NCBI GenBank assembly: GCA_022561095.1 | Contig: JADFRV010000004.1 | Location: forward strand, 1-30,834 | Length of the DNA: 30,834 nt | Direction of reading: 5' to 3' | DNA from: Chloroflexota bacterium | GTDB taxonomy: Bacteria > Chloroflexota > Dehalococcoidia > SM23-28-2 > RBG-16-64-32 | Part shown: positions 1 through 7,318 of the stretch, piece after piece | Layout of the letters: every line of letters starts with the position of its first letter | Position numbering within the stretch: the stretch's first letter is position 1 | The notes under the pieces: model-generated | What the model saw: the letters and a program-made list of their open reading frames with translations, nothing else | Database searches by the model: none | What the model was told of the DNA's origin: nothing | Made by a program: the position numbers and the translations under genes

Positions 1-932
1 CGTTTGGTAGCGGCGACGAGTATCACGTTGGTATTGGTTTCGAAACCGTCCATCTCCACTAGGATCTGGTTCAGCGTCTGCTCTCGCTCGTCGTGGCTGC
101 CGCCCAGGCCGGCGCCGCGATGGCGGCCTACGGCATCGATCTCGTCGATGAACACGATGCAGGGCGAGTTGCGCTTCGCCTGCTCGAACAGGTCTCGCAC
201 ACGGGATGCGCCCACGCCCACGAACATCTCCACGAACTCCGAGCCGCTGATGTTGAAGAATGGAACGCCCGCCTCGCCGGCCACGGCCTTGGCCAGCAGC
301 GTCTTGCCGGTCCCGGGCGGTCCGACCAGGAGGACCCCCTTGGGGATGCGGGCGCCCAGGGCAGCGAACTTCTCCGGGTACTTGAGGAACTCTACCACCT
401 CTCCCAGTTCTTCCTTCGCCTCTTCCACCCCGGCCACGTCCAGGAACGTCACGCTGGGACGGTTGCCGCTGAACATGCGGGCCTTGCTCTTGCCGAAGCT
501 CATCGCTTGGTTATTACCGCCCTGCGCCTGGCGCAGGAAGAAGAACAGGATGGCGACGATGAAGATTATCGGTAGGAACGTAAGCAGTATGCCGGGGAGT
601 CTGCTCCAGAAAGTGGGCTCCGTGAGCTTGACCGGCGGAAAGTCCGCAGGCTCTATGCCGGCGTCCTGTAGTACCTGGCGGACGGTATCGCCCGATTCCA
701 TTTTAGTCTTGAACGTCTGATCATTGGGATCATCCGTGAGGAAGTACTTTAGATTCCTGCCGCTCACCTCAACTCGCTCAACTTTTCCGTTCTGCGCCTC
801 GCGGATGAATTCTGTGAGCGTGGTTTCCTGATCGCTGGAGCCGCCCTTGCTGAACAGGGTGAACACAATGGCGACTATCGCCACCAGGATCAGCAGGTAG
901 ATGAAGCTGTTTCGTAGCCAGCGGCTGTTCAT
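1..932 (-). CDS. ftsH: ATP-dependent zinc metalloprotease FtsH, N-terminal part (cut by window edge)
   Basis: FtsH is a membrane-anchored AAA+ protease that extracts and degrades misfolded membrane and regulatory proteins. About 310 residues are present, reading leftward off the edge; the rest of the AAA domain and the zinc protease domain lie outside. Seen here: a first transmembrane helix near residues 8-25, an extracytoplasmic domain, a second helix near residues 112-132 rich in I/L/F, then the AAA module with Walker A GPPGTGKT and Walker B CIVFIDEI followed by the DAVGRHRGAG segment typical of FtsH. The ATG at 932 is chosen because a transmembrane helix follows directly and an AAGGTGG sits about 11 bases upstream. 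An extended -10 box and a hairpin precede the gene. Family assignment is secure. Confidence 0.96.
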   Translation of the reverse strand, partial: MNSRWLRNSFIYLLILVAIVAIVFTLFSKGGSSDQETTLTEFIREAQNGKVERVEVSGRNLKYFLTDDPNDQTFKTKMESGDTVRQVLQDAGIEPADFPPVKLTEPTFWSRLPGILLTFLPIIFIVAILFFFLRQAQGGNNQAMSFGKSKARMFSGNRPSVTFLDVAGVEEAKEELGEVVEFLKYPEKFAALGARIPKGVLLVGPPGTGKTLLAKAVAGEAGVPFFNISGSEFVEMFVGVGASRVRDLFEQAKRNSPCIVFIDEIDAVGRHRGAGLGGSHDEREQTLNQILVEMDGFETNTNVILVAATK

Positions 933-960
933 GATCTATAAAACCACCTTAAGATGTCGA

Positions 961-984
961 GGGTAGGCCTCGTAGGGCCTACCC
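961..984 (-). other. Hairpin in the ftsH 5' leader
   Basis: A perfect 9-bp inverted repeat, GGGTAGGCC and GGCCTACCC, is separated by 6 bases. It lies between the ftsH -10 box and the start codon, so it would form close to the 5' end of the mRNA. There is no T-run directly after it on the ftsH strand, so a simple terminator is unlikely. A role in mRNA stability or protein binding is inference. Confidence 0.55.
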
Positions 985-999
985 TGTCGCACGGTCTCA

Positions 1000-1005
1000 A
1001 TTATA
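1000..1005 (-). promoter_or_regulatory. ftsH promoter, extended -10 box
   Basis: Reading leftward, TGCTATAAT is a consensus -10 with the extended TGn motif. No good -35 hexamer is present at 16-18 bases, which is acceptable for an extended -10 promoter. The predicted transcript start is near 993, giving a leader of about 60 bases. Confidence 0.6.
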
Positions 1006-1078
1006 GCAGACAAACGTATCTCCAACACCTAGGCTCCACATTCAATATGACGGCCATTCCCCTTCAGTGGTTACAGTG

Positions 1079-1270
1079 TTAGGTCTCCATCTCCGAAGCG
1101 AGGGTGCCGGATTGGGCCCAGTTCTCCTTCGGGATGTCCTCAAATATAACGATCGTCGCCTCGGGCGTGGTGTGAGCGATGTTGACCATCGCCTCTGTTA
1201 TCACCCTCGCCAGCTCCTGCTTTTGGGCGTGTGTGCGTCCAGTCCACATCTCCACTCGAACGACGGGCAT
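1079..1270 (-). CDS. 4-oxalocrotonate tautomerase-like small protein
   Basis: This 63-residue protein matches the 4-OT/tautomerase family in length and pattern. After the initiator Met comes Pro, the catalytic base of the family; then follow the conserved GRT segment at residues 11-13, the helix KQELARVITEAM, and the C-terminal IPKENWAQSG, equivalent to the PPENWGVGG region of known members. Such enzymes catalyse keto-enol tautomerisation of 2-oxo or 2-hydroxydienoic acids and work as oligomers in the cytosol. The substrate cannot be told from sequence. The ATG at 1270 is preferred over the longer frame because GGAGGGAGCT precedes it and Pro must be residue 2. It is transcribed divergently from RNase HII and toward ftsH. 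Confidence 0.88.
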   Translation of the reverse strand: MPVVRVEMWTGRTHAQKQELARVITEAMVNIAHTTPEATIVIFEDIPKENWAQSGTLASEMET

Positions 1271-1304
1271 AGCTCCCTCCGTACCAGAATACGGTGTTGA
1301 CCCC

Positions 1305-1333
1305 AACTTAGTTTGCCGCCTACTCGTTGTCAA
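1305..1333 (-). promoter_or_regulatory. Promoter of the tautomerase-like gene
   Basis: On the minus strand TTGACA (1333-1328), a 17-base spacer and TAAGTT (1310-1305) form a sigma70-type promoter reading toward the start at 1270. It is divergent from the RNase HII promoter. Confidence 0.6.
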
Positions 1334-1371
1334 GCGGCAACGAAGGGAAATGGCTAAAACGCTTACGCTTG

Positions 1372-1401
1372 TTGACAAACAGTCGCGGTCACAGATAGTA
1401 T
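1372..1401 (+). promoter_or_regulatory. Promoter of RNase HII (leaderless type)
   Basis: TTGACA (1372-1377), 18 bases, TAGTAT (1396-1401). The expected transcript start near 1408 is only about 5 bases before ATG 1413. This supports that ATG and excludes the upstream in-frame ATG at 1350, if this promoter is the one used. Confidence 0.65.
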
Positions 1402-1412
1402 GGGGCGACGCC

Positions 1413-2051
1413 ATGCGATTGGTCCCTAACCTCGCAGAGGAGCGGCTCCAATGGCTTCAGGGCCTCGGCCTGGTGGCCGGGGTGGATGAGGTCGGCCGTG
1501 GCCCTCTCGCCGGGCCGGTGGTGGCCGCCGCGGTAATCCTCTCTCCTCGTTCCGACTTTCGCTGGCTGTTCCACGTCCGTGACAGTAAGGAGCTCAGCCC
1601 GCCCGAGCGCGAGGAACTGGCCACCTACATCTGGCGAGATGCCCTCGCTGCTGCTGTGGGGTTCGTCTCCCATACGGCGATCGACCGTATCGGCATCGCC
1701 GAGGCGACACGGCAGGCGATGCTGCGGGCTATCGGTGAGCTGCGCCAGCGACCCCAGTACCTGCTCATCGACGCTCTATCCCTGCGGGCATGCGCGCTGC
1801 CTCATAAGGGCATAATCGATGGTGACGCCCGTTGCATCTCCATAGCCTCCGCATCTATCGTCGCCAAGGTCGCTCGCGATCGCTACATGGAGAGCCATGA
1901 CCACAGGTTCTCCGGCTACGGTTTCGCTCGCAACAAGGGGTACGCAACGCGTCAGCACCTGGAGGCGTTGCGCCGGCTGGGGCCCTGTGACCTCCATCGC
2001 CGCTCCTTCAACCCGGTGAGGGAGATGGTGGCCGCCCGCGACCCTGTATAA
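1413..2051 (+). CDS. rnhB: Ribonuclease HII
   Basis: RNase HII cleaves the RNA strand of RNA-DNA hybrids and starts removal of ribonucleotides misincorporated in DNA. The 212-residue product has the usual family length. The GVDEVGRG motif at residues 23-30 supplies the first catalytic Asp and Glu, followed by DSKEL, the LLIDAL strand with the third acidic residue, IDGD, and SIASASIVAKVARDRYM with the last catalytic Asp. The N-terminal start is uncertain: an in-frame ATG at 1350 would add 21 residues, but the promoter geometry favours 1413. The gene ends 35 bases before the phosphotriesterase-like gene. A TATAAT at 2047-2052 overlaps its stop codon and could be an internal -10 for the next gene. 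Confidence 0.95.
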   Translation: MRLVPNLAEERLQWLQGLGLVAGVDEVGRGPLAGPVVAAAVILSPRSDFRWLFHVRDSKELSPPEREELATYIWRDALAAAVGFVSHTAIDRIGIAEATRQAMLRAIGELRQRPQYLLIDALSLRACALPHKGIIDGDARCISIASASIVAKVARDRYMESHDHRFSGYGFARNKGYATRQHLEALRRLGPCDLHRRSFNPVREMVAARDPV

Positions 2052-2086
2052 TCGCTGCCGACGAGCTTCTTCAAGGAGGATCGCGG

Positions 2087-3028
2087 ATGGCTGTAGTCAA
2101 CTCCGTGTCCGGCCCCCTGGACACCGCCGACCTGGGCTTCACTCTCATGCATGAGCACATCATCGTGCAATCGCCGGGGGTGACCAGCAATTTCCCCGTG
2201 TGGGATCGTGAGCAGGAGATCGAGAACGCAGTGGGGAAGGTGGGAGACGTCATGGCCAGCGGCGTCAAGACGCTGGTTGACCTCACTGTCGGCGACTGGC
2301 GCGACATCCCCTTCGTCCAGGAGGTGGTGCGGCGCACCGGCATGCAGATCATCGTCGCCACCGGTATCTATTACGACGTCCCCCGATATTTCAAGGGACG
2401 CACCGCCGATCACGCCGCCGAACTGTTCGTCCGCGACATCCGGGAAGGGATCGTCAATACGGGCGTCAAAGCGGGCATCATCAAGTGCGCCGCCGATGAG
2501 GCGGGCATCGATGCACAGGTAGAGAAGATGCTGCGGGCCGCCGCCCGCGCCCATCGGGCCACCGGCGTACCCATCTCCACCCACACCCACGCCGCCAGCC
2601 AGGTTGGCATCAAGCAACAGGACATCTTCGAGCAGGAGGGGGTGGACCTGGGCCGGGTCATCATCGGCCACAGCGGCGACTCCGACGACATCGACTTCCT
2701 GCGTCGCCTCGTCGACCGTGGCAGCTACATCGGCATGGACCGCTTCGGCCTCGACATGTACCTGCCCACCGATAAGCGCGTCGCCACTATCGCCCGGCTG
2801 TGCGAGCTGGGCTACGCCGAGAAGATGGTCCTCTCCCACGACGCCAACTGCTACTTCGATTGGTATGAGAAGGCCCTGATGCAGAAGACGGCTCCCAACT
2901 GGCACTTCAGCTTCATCCCTGACGAGGTTATCCCGGCCCTCAACGCCGCGGGCGTGAGCGAGGGGCAGATACGCACCATGACTGAGGATAATCCCCGCCG
3001 CATCTTCGAACGGCAGGGAGCGTACTGA
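2087..3028 (+). CDS. Phosphotriesterase-family metal-dependent hydrolase
   Basis: A 313-residue member of the amidohydrolase superfamily, phosphotriesterase/PTE-like lactonase branch. All metal ligands of the family can be placed: HEH at residues 22-24, the lysine expected to be carboxylated at K133 (GIIKCA), H166 in STHTHA, H195 in IIGHSGD and D252 in LSHDAN. These bind a binuclear metal centre in a TIM barrel. Natural substrates of such proteins are usually lactones or esters; the real substrate is unknown. The start is supported by AAGGAGG about 9 bases upstream. Its stop overlaps the start of yraN by one base, so the two are translationally coupled. No signal peptide is visible, so it should be cytosolic. 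Confidence 0.88.
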   Translation: MAVVNSVSGPLDTADLGFTLMHEHIIVQSPGVTSNFPVWDREQEIENAVGKVGDVMASGVKTLVDLTVGDWRDIPFVQEVVRRTGMQIIVATGIYYDVPRYFKGRTADHAAELFVRDIREGIVNTGVKAGIIKCAADEAGIDAQVEKMLRAAARAHRATGVPISTHTHAASQVGIKQQDIFEQEGVDLGRVIIGHSGDSDDIDFLRRLVDRGSYIGMDRFGLDMYLPTDKRVATIARLCELGYAEKMVLSHDANCYFDWYEKALMQKTAPNWHFSFIPDEVIPALNAAGVSEGQIRTMTEDNPRRIFERQGAY

Positions 3029-3405
3029 TGACCCGCGCCCGCCGGGACCTGGGCGACTTCGGTGAACGGGTCGCCGCCGCACACCTGGAGGCGAAAGGAT
3101 ATCGGATCCGGGAGCGTAACTTCCGCGTTCGCGAGGGTGAAGTCGACATAATTGCCGAGCGGGGCGGGACCCTCGTGTTCGTTGAGGTGCGCACCCGCCG
3201 CGGTGAGTCGATGGGATCGGCGGCGGAGTCGGTGACGGCTGCCAAGGCGGGGCGTATCCTGGCGGCTGCTCAGTCTTACCTGCAGGCCGTGGAGGGCTGC
3301 CCGGCCGATCAGCGTATCGACGTCATCGCGCTGGCGCTGGCCCACGATGGACGCGTGCTCTCGCTGGAGCATATTGAGGGCGCGGTGGAGGATGCTAGCG
3401 GCTAG
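3028..3405 (+). CDS. YraN/UPF0102 family endonuclease-like protein
   Basis: A 125-residue protein with the UPF0102 fold, related to Holliday-junction resolvases and restriction endonucleases. Visible are GDFGERVAAAHLEAKGY, the ERNFR strand, then EGEVDIIAERGGTLVFVEVR, which matches the GExD...FVEVK nuclease-like core, with Arg instead of Lys in the last motif. The family often lies next to rnhB in bacteria, and here RNase HII is two genes upstream. The biochemical role of the family is not well defined. The ATG at 3028 overlaps the preceding TGA by one base. Confidence 0.88.
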   Translation: MTRARRDLGDFGERVAAAHLEAKGYRIRERNFRVREGEVDIIAERGGTLVFVEVRTRRGESMGSAAESVTAAKAGRILAAAQSYLQAVEGCPADQRIDVIALALAHDGRVLSLEHIEGAVEDASG

Positions 3406-3420
3406 CGAGTAACCGGTGAG

Positions 3421-4644
3421 CTACAGCAGGTCGCCGGTCGCGGCCCTGGTGTTGCCGTCCTCCTCATACGTCTTGATGACGTTGCGGGCGATCGTCTGCA
3501 TATGCACCTCGTCCGCTCCGTCGGCGAGACGGGCGGCGCGGGCGTTTCGCATCATGCGCTCCAGCGGCGTGTCGGTCGAGTAGCCGAGCGCCCCGTGCAC
3601 CTGGATAGAGCGGTCGATGATCTTCCAGAGGGCGTTGGCGACGTGCACCTTCGCCATCGAGACCTCTTGCTTGAACGGCAGGCCGTTCTCGATCTTGTAG
3701 GCAGCGTGCAACACCATGAGCTTGCCGGTATACAGCTCCATCGCCGATTCGGACATCATCCACTGGATCGCCTGCTTCTCGGCCAGGTATGAGCCGTGAG
3801 AGTAGCGTTTGAGGGCGCGGTCTACGAGCATCTCCAGCGCGATCTCGGCGGTGCCGAGCCAGCGCATGCAGTGGGCGAGCCGAGCGGGGCCGAGGCGGTA
3901 CTGGCCCAGCCGATGGCCTTCGCCTCTGCCGCCGAGAATGGCGTCCGCAGGTACGCGCACGTTAGTGATGCGGATCTCGGGGTGGTTGGCGGGGCCGGCC
4001 ATAGTCTCCACGTCGCGGACGATCTCCCAGCCTTCGGTGGGCGTGTCGACGAGGAAGGCGGAGTTCCTCGCCTGCGGCGGGTCGGCGTCCGGGTCCGTGC
4101 AGGCGATGACGATAGCGAATCTGGCGCCGTGGGCGCCGGAGGAGAACCACTTGTGCCCGTTCAGTACCCAGTCGTCGCCGTCCTTCACGGCCGTCGTCTG
4201 GATGAGCGTGGGGTCGGAGCCGGCCACCTCGGGCTCCGTCATAGAGAAACATGACCGACACTGGCCCTCCGCCAGCGGCCGAAGGTATTTCTCCTTCTGC
4301 TCCGGGGTCCCCCAATGGAGCAGGGTGTGCATGTTGCCCTCGTCCGGGGCCTGAGCGTTGATCACGAACGGCCCGATAGTGGTGCGGCCCGCCTCGGCGG
4401 AGACGAACGCCATCGCCACGGGGCCCAGCCCCATGCCGCTCCACTCCGGCGGTAGATGGGGGTTCCACAGCCCGGCCTTGCGCGCCTTCTTCCGCAACCC
4501 GATGATCGCTTGAACGTAGGCGTTGCGGTCAGCCTTGTCTTGGCGTAACTTCTCCTCTACAGGGCGGACCTCCGCGTCCATGAACGTGCGCACCCGCTGG
4601 CGAACCTCTTCAACCTCGGGAGATAGGTTAAAATCGATGGGCAT
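3421..4644 (-). CDS. Acyl-CoA dehydrogenase, ACAD10/11-like
   Basis: A 407-residue flavoprotein of the acyl-CoA dehydrogenase family, which oxidises acyl-CoA thioesters with FAD and passes electrons to ETF. Domains are in the usual order: helical N-terminus (residues 1-130), beta domain with CFSMTEPEVAGSDPT and the GHKWFSSGA strand, then the C-terminal helical bundle. The C-terminal QVHGALGYSTDTPLERM and RAARLADGADEVH stretches resemble the ACAD10/ACAD11 subgroup more than short- or medium-chain enzymes. ATG 4644 is preferred over an earlier in-frame start because AAGGAGG lies at ideal spacing. It is divergent from an APH-type kinase, the activity fused to this dehydrogenase type in animals. 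Confidence 0.9.
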   Translation of the reverse strand: MPIDFNLSPEVEEVRQRVRTFMDAEVRPVEEKLRQDKADRNAYVQAIIGLRKKARKAGLWNPHLPPEWSGMGLGPVAMAFVSAEAGRTTIGPFVINAQAPDEGNMHTLLHWGTPEQKEKYLRPLAEGQCRSCFSMTEPEVAGSDPTLIQTTAVKDGDDWVLNGHKWFSSGAHGARFAIVIACTDPDADPPQARNSAFLVDTPTEGWEIVRDVETMAGPANHPEIRITNVRVPADAILGGRGEGHRLGQYRLGPARLAHCMRWLGTAEIALEMLVDRALKRYSHGSYLAEKQAIQWMMSESAMELYTGKLMVLHAAYKIENGLPFKQEVSMAKVHVANALWKIIDRSIQVHGALGYSTDTPLERMMRNARAARLADGADEVHMQTIARNVIKTYEEDGNTRAATGDLL

Positions 4645-4772
4645 GACAAACCGCCTCCTTAGTGCACCACAGTGGCACCGTGAGGGATTGTAGCCGGAAT
4701 GGAACATCATGTCACGTCATCCCGCAGGACCGTCGTTCGTGGAAGCGGCATGCTCAGCGGAGGTGTGGCACG

Positions 4773-5828
4773 ATGAGCGGTAGCGTCCCCGGCATAGACT
4801 TCGAGCGGTTGACTCCCTGGTTCAGGGCGAACGTCGCCTCCGTTGATGAGCTGCGGGCCGAGATTATCGGCCACGGACGCTCCAACCTCACCTACCGCGT
4901 CCATGCGGAGGAGAAGTCCTGGGTGCTCCGCCGCCCGCCGCTCTCCCACGTGCAGCCCACGGCGCACGATATGAAGCGCGAGTTCCGCGTGATCTCGGCG
5001 CTGGCCGCCACCGATGTCCCGGTGCCGGGCACGGTCGCGCTGTGTGAGGACACCACGGTCAACGACGCGCCGTTCTACATCATGGAGTACGTTGAGGGGT
5101 TTGTGCCCGCCGATAGCGCGGAGTTCGCGCGACGCTTCGATGAGGCCCAGCGCCGCCGCACCGCCGACCAGCTCATCGACATCCTCGTCCACCTGCACTC
5201 GGTCGTGCCGGCCGACGTAGGGCTGGGCGACTTCGGCAAGCCGGAGGGTTACCTGGAGCGCCAGGTGCGGCGCTTCAGCGAGCAGTTGACGCGGGTCAAG
5301 ACTCGCGAGGTGCCCGACTTCGAGGAGCTGGCCCGTCGGCTTGCCGCCGCCCTCCCGACCCAGAGCGGCAGCGGCATCGTCCATGGCGACTACCGGCTGG
5401 ACAACTGCATTCTTGATAAGGAGGGACGAATCGTCGCCGTGCTGGACTGGGAGATGGCTACCCTGGGCGACCCCCTGGCCGATGTCGGCCTGCTGATGAT
5501 GTACTGGGCGGACCCCGGCGCCGGCGGCAGCCTGGCCGCGCCGGGCATCGCCTCAACCGCCGTCACGGCGCTGCCCGGCTTCCTCACGCGGCAGGAGGTG
5601 CTGGCTCGCTATTCCGAGCGAAGCGGGCGCGACCTGAGCAACCTGGACTTCTACACCGTCCTGGCGCACTTCAAGCTGGCGGTCATCCTGGAGAACATGC
5701 ACGCCCGCTTCCTGGCGGGCGGCACGGTAGGGTCCGGCTTCGAGGTCATCGGCCAGAATGCCCTGCTGCTGGCGAGTCGCGGCCTGGAGGTCGCGAACAG
5801 CTCGCCCGTGGCGGCGCTGCGGGGATAG
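4773..5828 (+). CDS. APH/choline-kinase-like phosphotransferase, ACAD10/11 kinase-type
   Basis: A 351-residue protein of the aminoglycoside phosphotransferase/choline kinase superfamily. Seen: an N-terminal GRSNLTYRV glycine-loop-like segment, VLRRPP with the likely ATP-binding Arg/Lys region, YIMEYVEG hinge, the catalytic loop HGDYRLDN (H204, D206, N211) and the metal-binding DWE (D225) followed by LGDPLADVG. These are the signature residues of an active kinase. The EYVEG and LGDPLADVG wording matches the group linked to acyl-CoA dehydrogenases, so a hydroxyacyl-CoA is a more likely substrate than an antibiotic. The start at 4773 follows GCGGAGGTG. The gene heads a rightward run of five genes. 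Confidence 0.85.
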   Translation: MSGSVPGIDFERLTPWFRANVASVDELRAEIIGHGRSNLTYRVHAEEKSWVLRRPPLSHVQPTAHDMKREFRVISALAATDVPVPGTVALCEDTTVNDAPFYIMEYVEGFVPADSAEFARRFDEAQRRRTADQLIDILVHLHSVVPADVGLGDFGKPEGYLERQVRRFSEQLTRVKTREVPDFEELARRLAAALPTQSGSGIVHGDYRLDNCILDKEGRIVAVLDWEMATLGDPLADVGLLMMYWADPGAGGSLAAPGIASTAVTALPGFLTRQEVLARYSERSGRDLSNLDFYTVLAHFKLAVILENMHARFLAGGTVGSGFEVIGQNALLLASRGLEVANSSPVAALRG

Positions 5829-5844
5829 GCGCCGGCTGAACGCT

Positions 5845-6591
5845 GTGTTCCGCCTATCGCCGCTGCGGGTCCGCGTCTTCAACACCTGCCACCTGCGCTA
5901 CCGCTATCAGTACGTCGACAAGCTGCAGGCGCGGTTACGTATCGCCGACACGGCGGGGTCGCTGGTGCACAACGTCCTCTGCGATTTCTTCGGCAAGCTC
6001 CCGCGAGAGGAGCGCGACCGCGAGCGACTCATCGCCATGTTCGAGGAGCGCTGGGCCGCGCTCTCGCCGCGATACCTGCGGATGGAGGGAGTCGAAGAGT
6101 TGCACGACCGTAACCTGGGCGCCCTCCAGCGCTTCGCCGAGCGCGAGGACCTGGGCGCCGAACCGTTCCAGGTGGAGGCGTACGTCCAGGTACCGATCGC
6201 GCCCGAGGTCATCCTGTTCGGTCGCATGGACCGCATCGACGAGGAGCCGGACAAGACGCTTCACATCATCGACTACAAGACCGGCTCCCACCCCGGCGAC
6301 GTCGACCCCTCACAGCTGCACCTCTACGCTATAATGATCGAGAGAAAGCTGGAGCGAACGGTCTCTCGCGCCTCCTTCTGGTATCTGGACGACGGCTCCG
6401 TCTGGACGACCGCACTCACGTCTTCAGACAAGAAGCAGGCGCTGGCCGGGGCTCTGGCGACCGTGAAGGATATTGAGAGGGAGAAGAAGTTCAAGCCCAA
6501 CATAGCGCCCCACTGTGCGGGCTGCCCCTATCTGTACACCTGCGACGTGCGAGAGGAGATAGCCCAGCGTCGCCAGGCGGAGGGCTGGTGA
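5845..6591 (+). CDS. PD-(D/E)XK nuclease, RecB/Cas4/AddB-like with Fe-S cysteines
   Basis: A 248-residue stand-alone nuclease domain of the RecB type. The N-terminus (SPLRVRVFNTCHLRYRYQYV, residues 5-24) resembles the start of PD-(D/E)XK_1 domains. The core is GRMDRID followed by IIDYKTG, giving the D...D-x-K catalytic set. Four cysteines, C15 and then C224-x2-C227-x5-C233 (CAGCPYLYTC), reproduce the Fe-S pattern of AddB and Cas4, which closes the nuclease domain. A GTG start at 5845 is chosen since the 29 residues before it do not look native and overlap the kinase gene; the ATG at 5758 is an alternative. No helicase or cas gene adjoins. It is followed 4 bases later by FmdB-like genes. Confidence 0.85.
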   Translation: MFRLSPLRVRVFNTCHLRYRYQYVDKLQARLRIADTAGSLVHNVLCDFFGKLPREERDRERLIAMFEERWAALSPRYLRMEGVEELHDRNLGALQRFAEREDLGAEPFQVEAYVQVPIAPEVILFGRMDRIDEEPDKTLHIIDYKTGSHPGDVDPSQLHLYAIMIERKLERTVSRASFWYLDDGSVWTTALTSSDKKQALAGALATVKDIEREKKFKPNIAPHCAGCPYLYTCDVREEIAQRRQAEGW

Positions 6592-6595
6592 GCGA

Positions 6596-6964
6596 ATGCC
6601 GATCTACGAGTTCCGTTGCGGGCGCTGCCGCCGACGCACGTCCGTGTTCACCCGCAGCATCGGCGGCGAAATAGAGGCCGTCTGCTCGCACTGCGGCTCG
6701 AACGATATGTCTCGCCTCATCTCTCGAGTCGCCGTTGTCCGCTCCGAGGACGACGCCTTCTCCAGCCTCGACGAGTCCAGCCTGGCGGACGTGGACGAGA
6801 ACGACCCGCGCTCCATGGCCCGCTGGGTGCGTAGCATGAGCCGCCAGATGGGGGAGCCGCTGGATGCGGAGGCGGAGGCGGATCTGGACCGAATGGAGGC
6901 TGGCGAGATGCCGGACGACCTGGGCGACGGCGATGGCGGCGACGACGCCTTCGCCGAGGACTAA
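6596..6964 (+). CDS. FmdB-like zinc ribbon protein (first of a tandem pair)
   Basis: A 122-residue protein starting MPIYEFRCGRC, the hallmark of FmdB-family regulatory proteins. One zinc ribbon is visible: CxxC at residues 8-11 and CxxC (CSHC) near residues 30-33. After it comes a region with ISRVAVVRS, then an acidic tail rich in D and E (PDDLGDGDGGDDAF). FmdB-type ribbons are thought to bind nucleic acid or proteins, but few have a proven role. It starts 4 bases after the nuclease stop and ends 2 bases before a second, similar gene, so all are probably cotranscribed. Confidence 0.85.
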   Translation: MPIYEFRCGRCRRRTSVFTRSIGGEIEAVCSHCGSNDMSRLISRVAVVRSEDDAFSSLDESSLADVDENDPRSMARWVRSMSRQMGEPLDAEAEADLDRMEAGEMPDDLGDGDGGDDAFAED

Positions 6965-6966
6965 CG

Positions 6967-7305
6967 ATGCCGATCTACGAGTACAAGTGCCGGAAGTGCG
7001 GGCGGCTGACCAGCGTCTTCCAGAAGACGCTGAGCTCCTCCCCAGACGCCCGTTGCAAGCCGTGCGGCTCCAAGCAGTTGGAGCGGGTCATCTCCGGCTT
7101 CGCCTATCACCGCTCGGAGTCAGCCACCCTCGAGGACTACGGCTCGGAGCCTAAGCGGCTGGAGGACTACAAGGACCCGCGCCAGATTGGCCGCTGGACG
7201 GAGCGTAAGTTCAAGGACGCCGGTATCGAGATGCCGGAGGAGGCGCGGAAGATGATCGACGCCGCCCGTGAGGGCGAGTTCCCGGAGCCGGTCAAGGACC
7301 TGTGA
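6967..7305 (+). CDS. FmdB-like zinc ribbon protein (second of a tandem pair)
   Basis: A 112-residue paralogue of the preceding gene. It begins MPIYEYKCRKCG, with CxxC at residues 8-11 and CKPCGS near residue 30, so the zinc ribbon is intact; the order SVF...SGFAYHRSES aligns with SVF...SRVAVVRSED in the first copy. The C-terminal half (PRQIGRWTERKF...) also parallels PRSMARWVRSMS in the first copy, showing duplication of the full gene rather than of the ribbon only. Its tail is less acidic. The gene is 2 bases after the first copy and 13 before the translin gene. Confidence 0.85.
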   Translation: MPIYEYKCRKCGRLTSVFQKTLSSSPDARCKPCGSKQLERVISGFAYHRSESATLEDYGSEPKRLEDYKDPRQIGRWTERKFKDAGIEMPEEARKMIDAAREGEFPEPVKDL

Positions 7306-7318
7306 GGGGTTGATAACC

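Noticed and set aside
1952..3082. Long minus-strand frame of 376 codons opposite the phosphotriesterase-like gene
   Set aside because: The plus strand has all catalytic motifs of a known family; the antisense frame is a result of high GC content.
5758..5844. Upstream ATG extension of the RecB-like nuclease
   Set aside because: The extra 29 residues are Arg/Trp/Cys-rich, overlap the kinase gene and do not match the family N-terminus.
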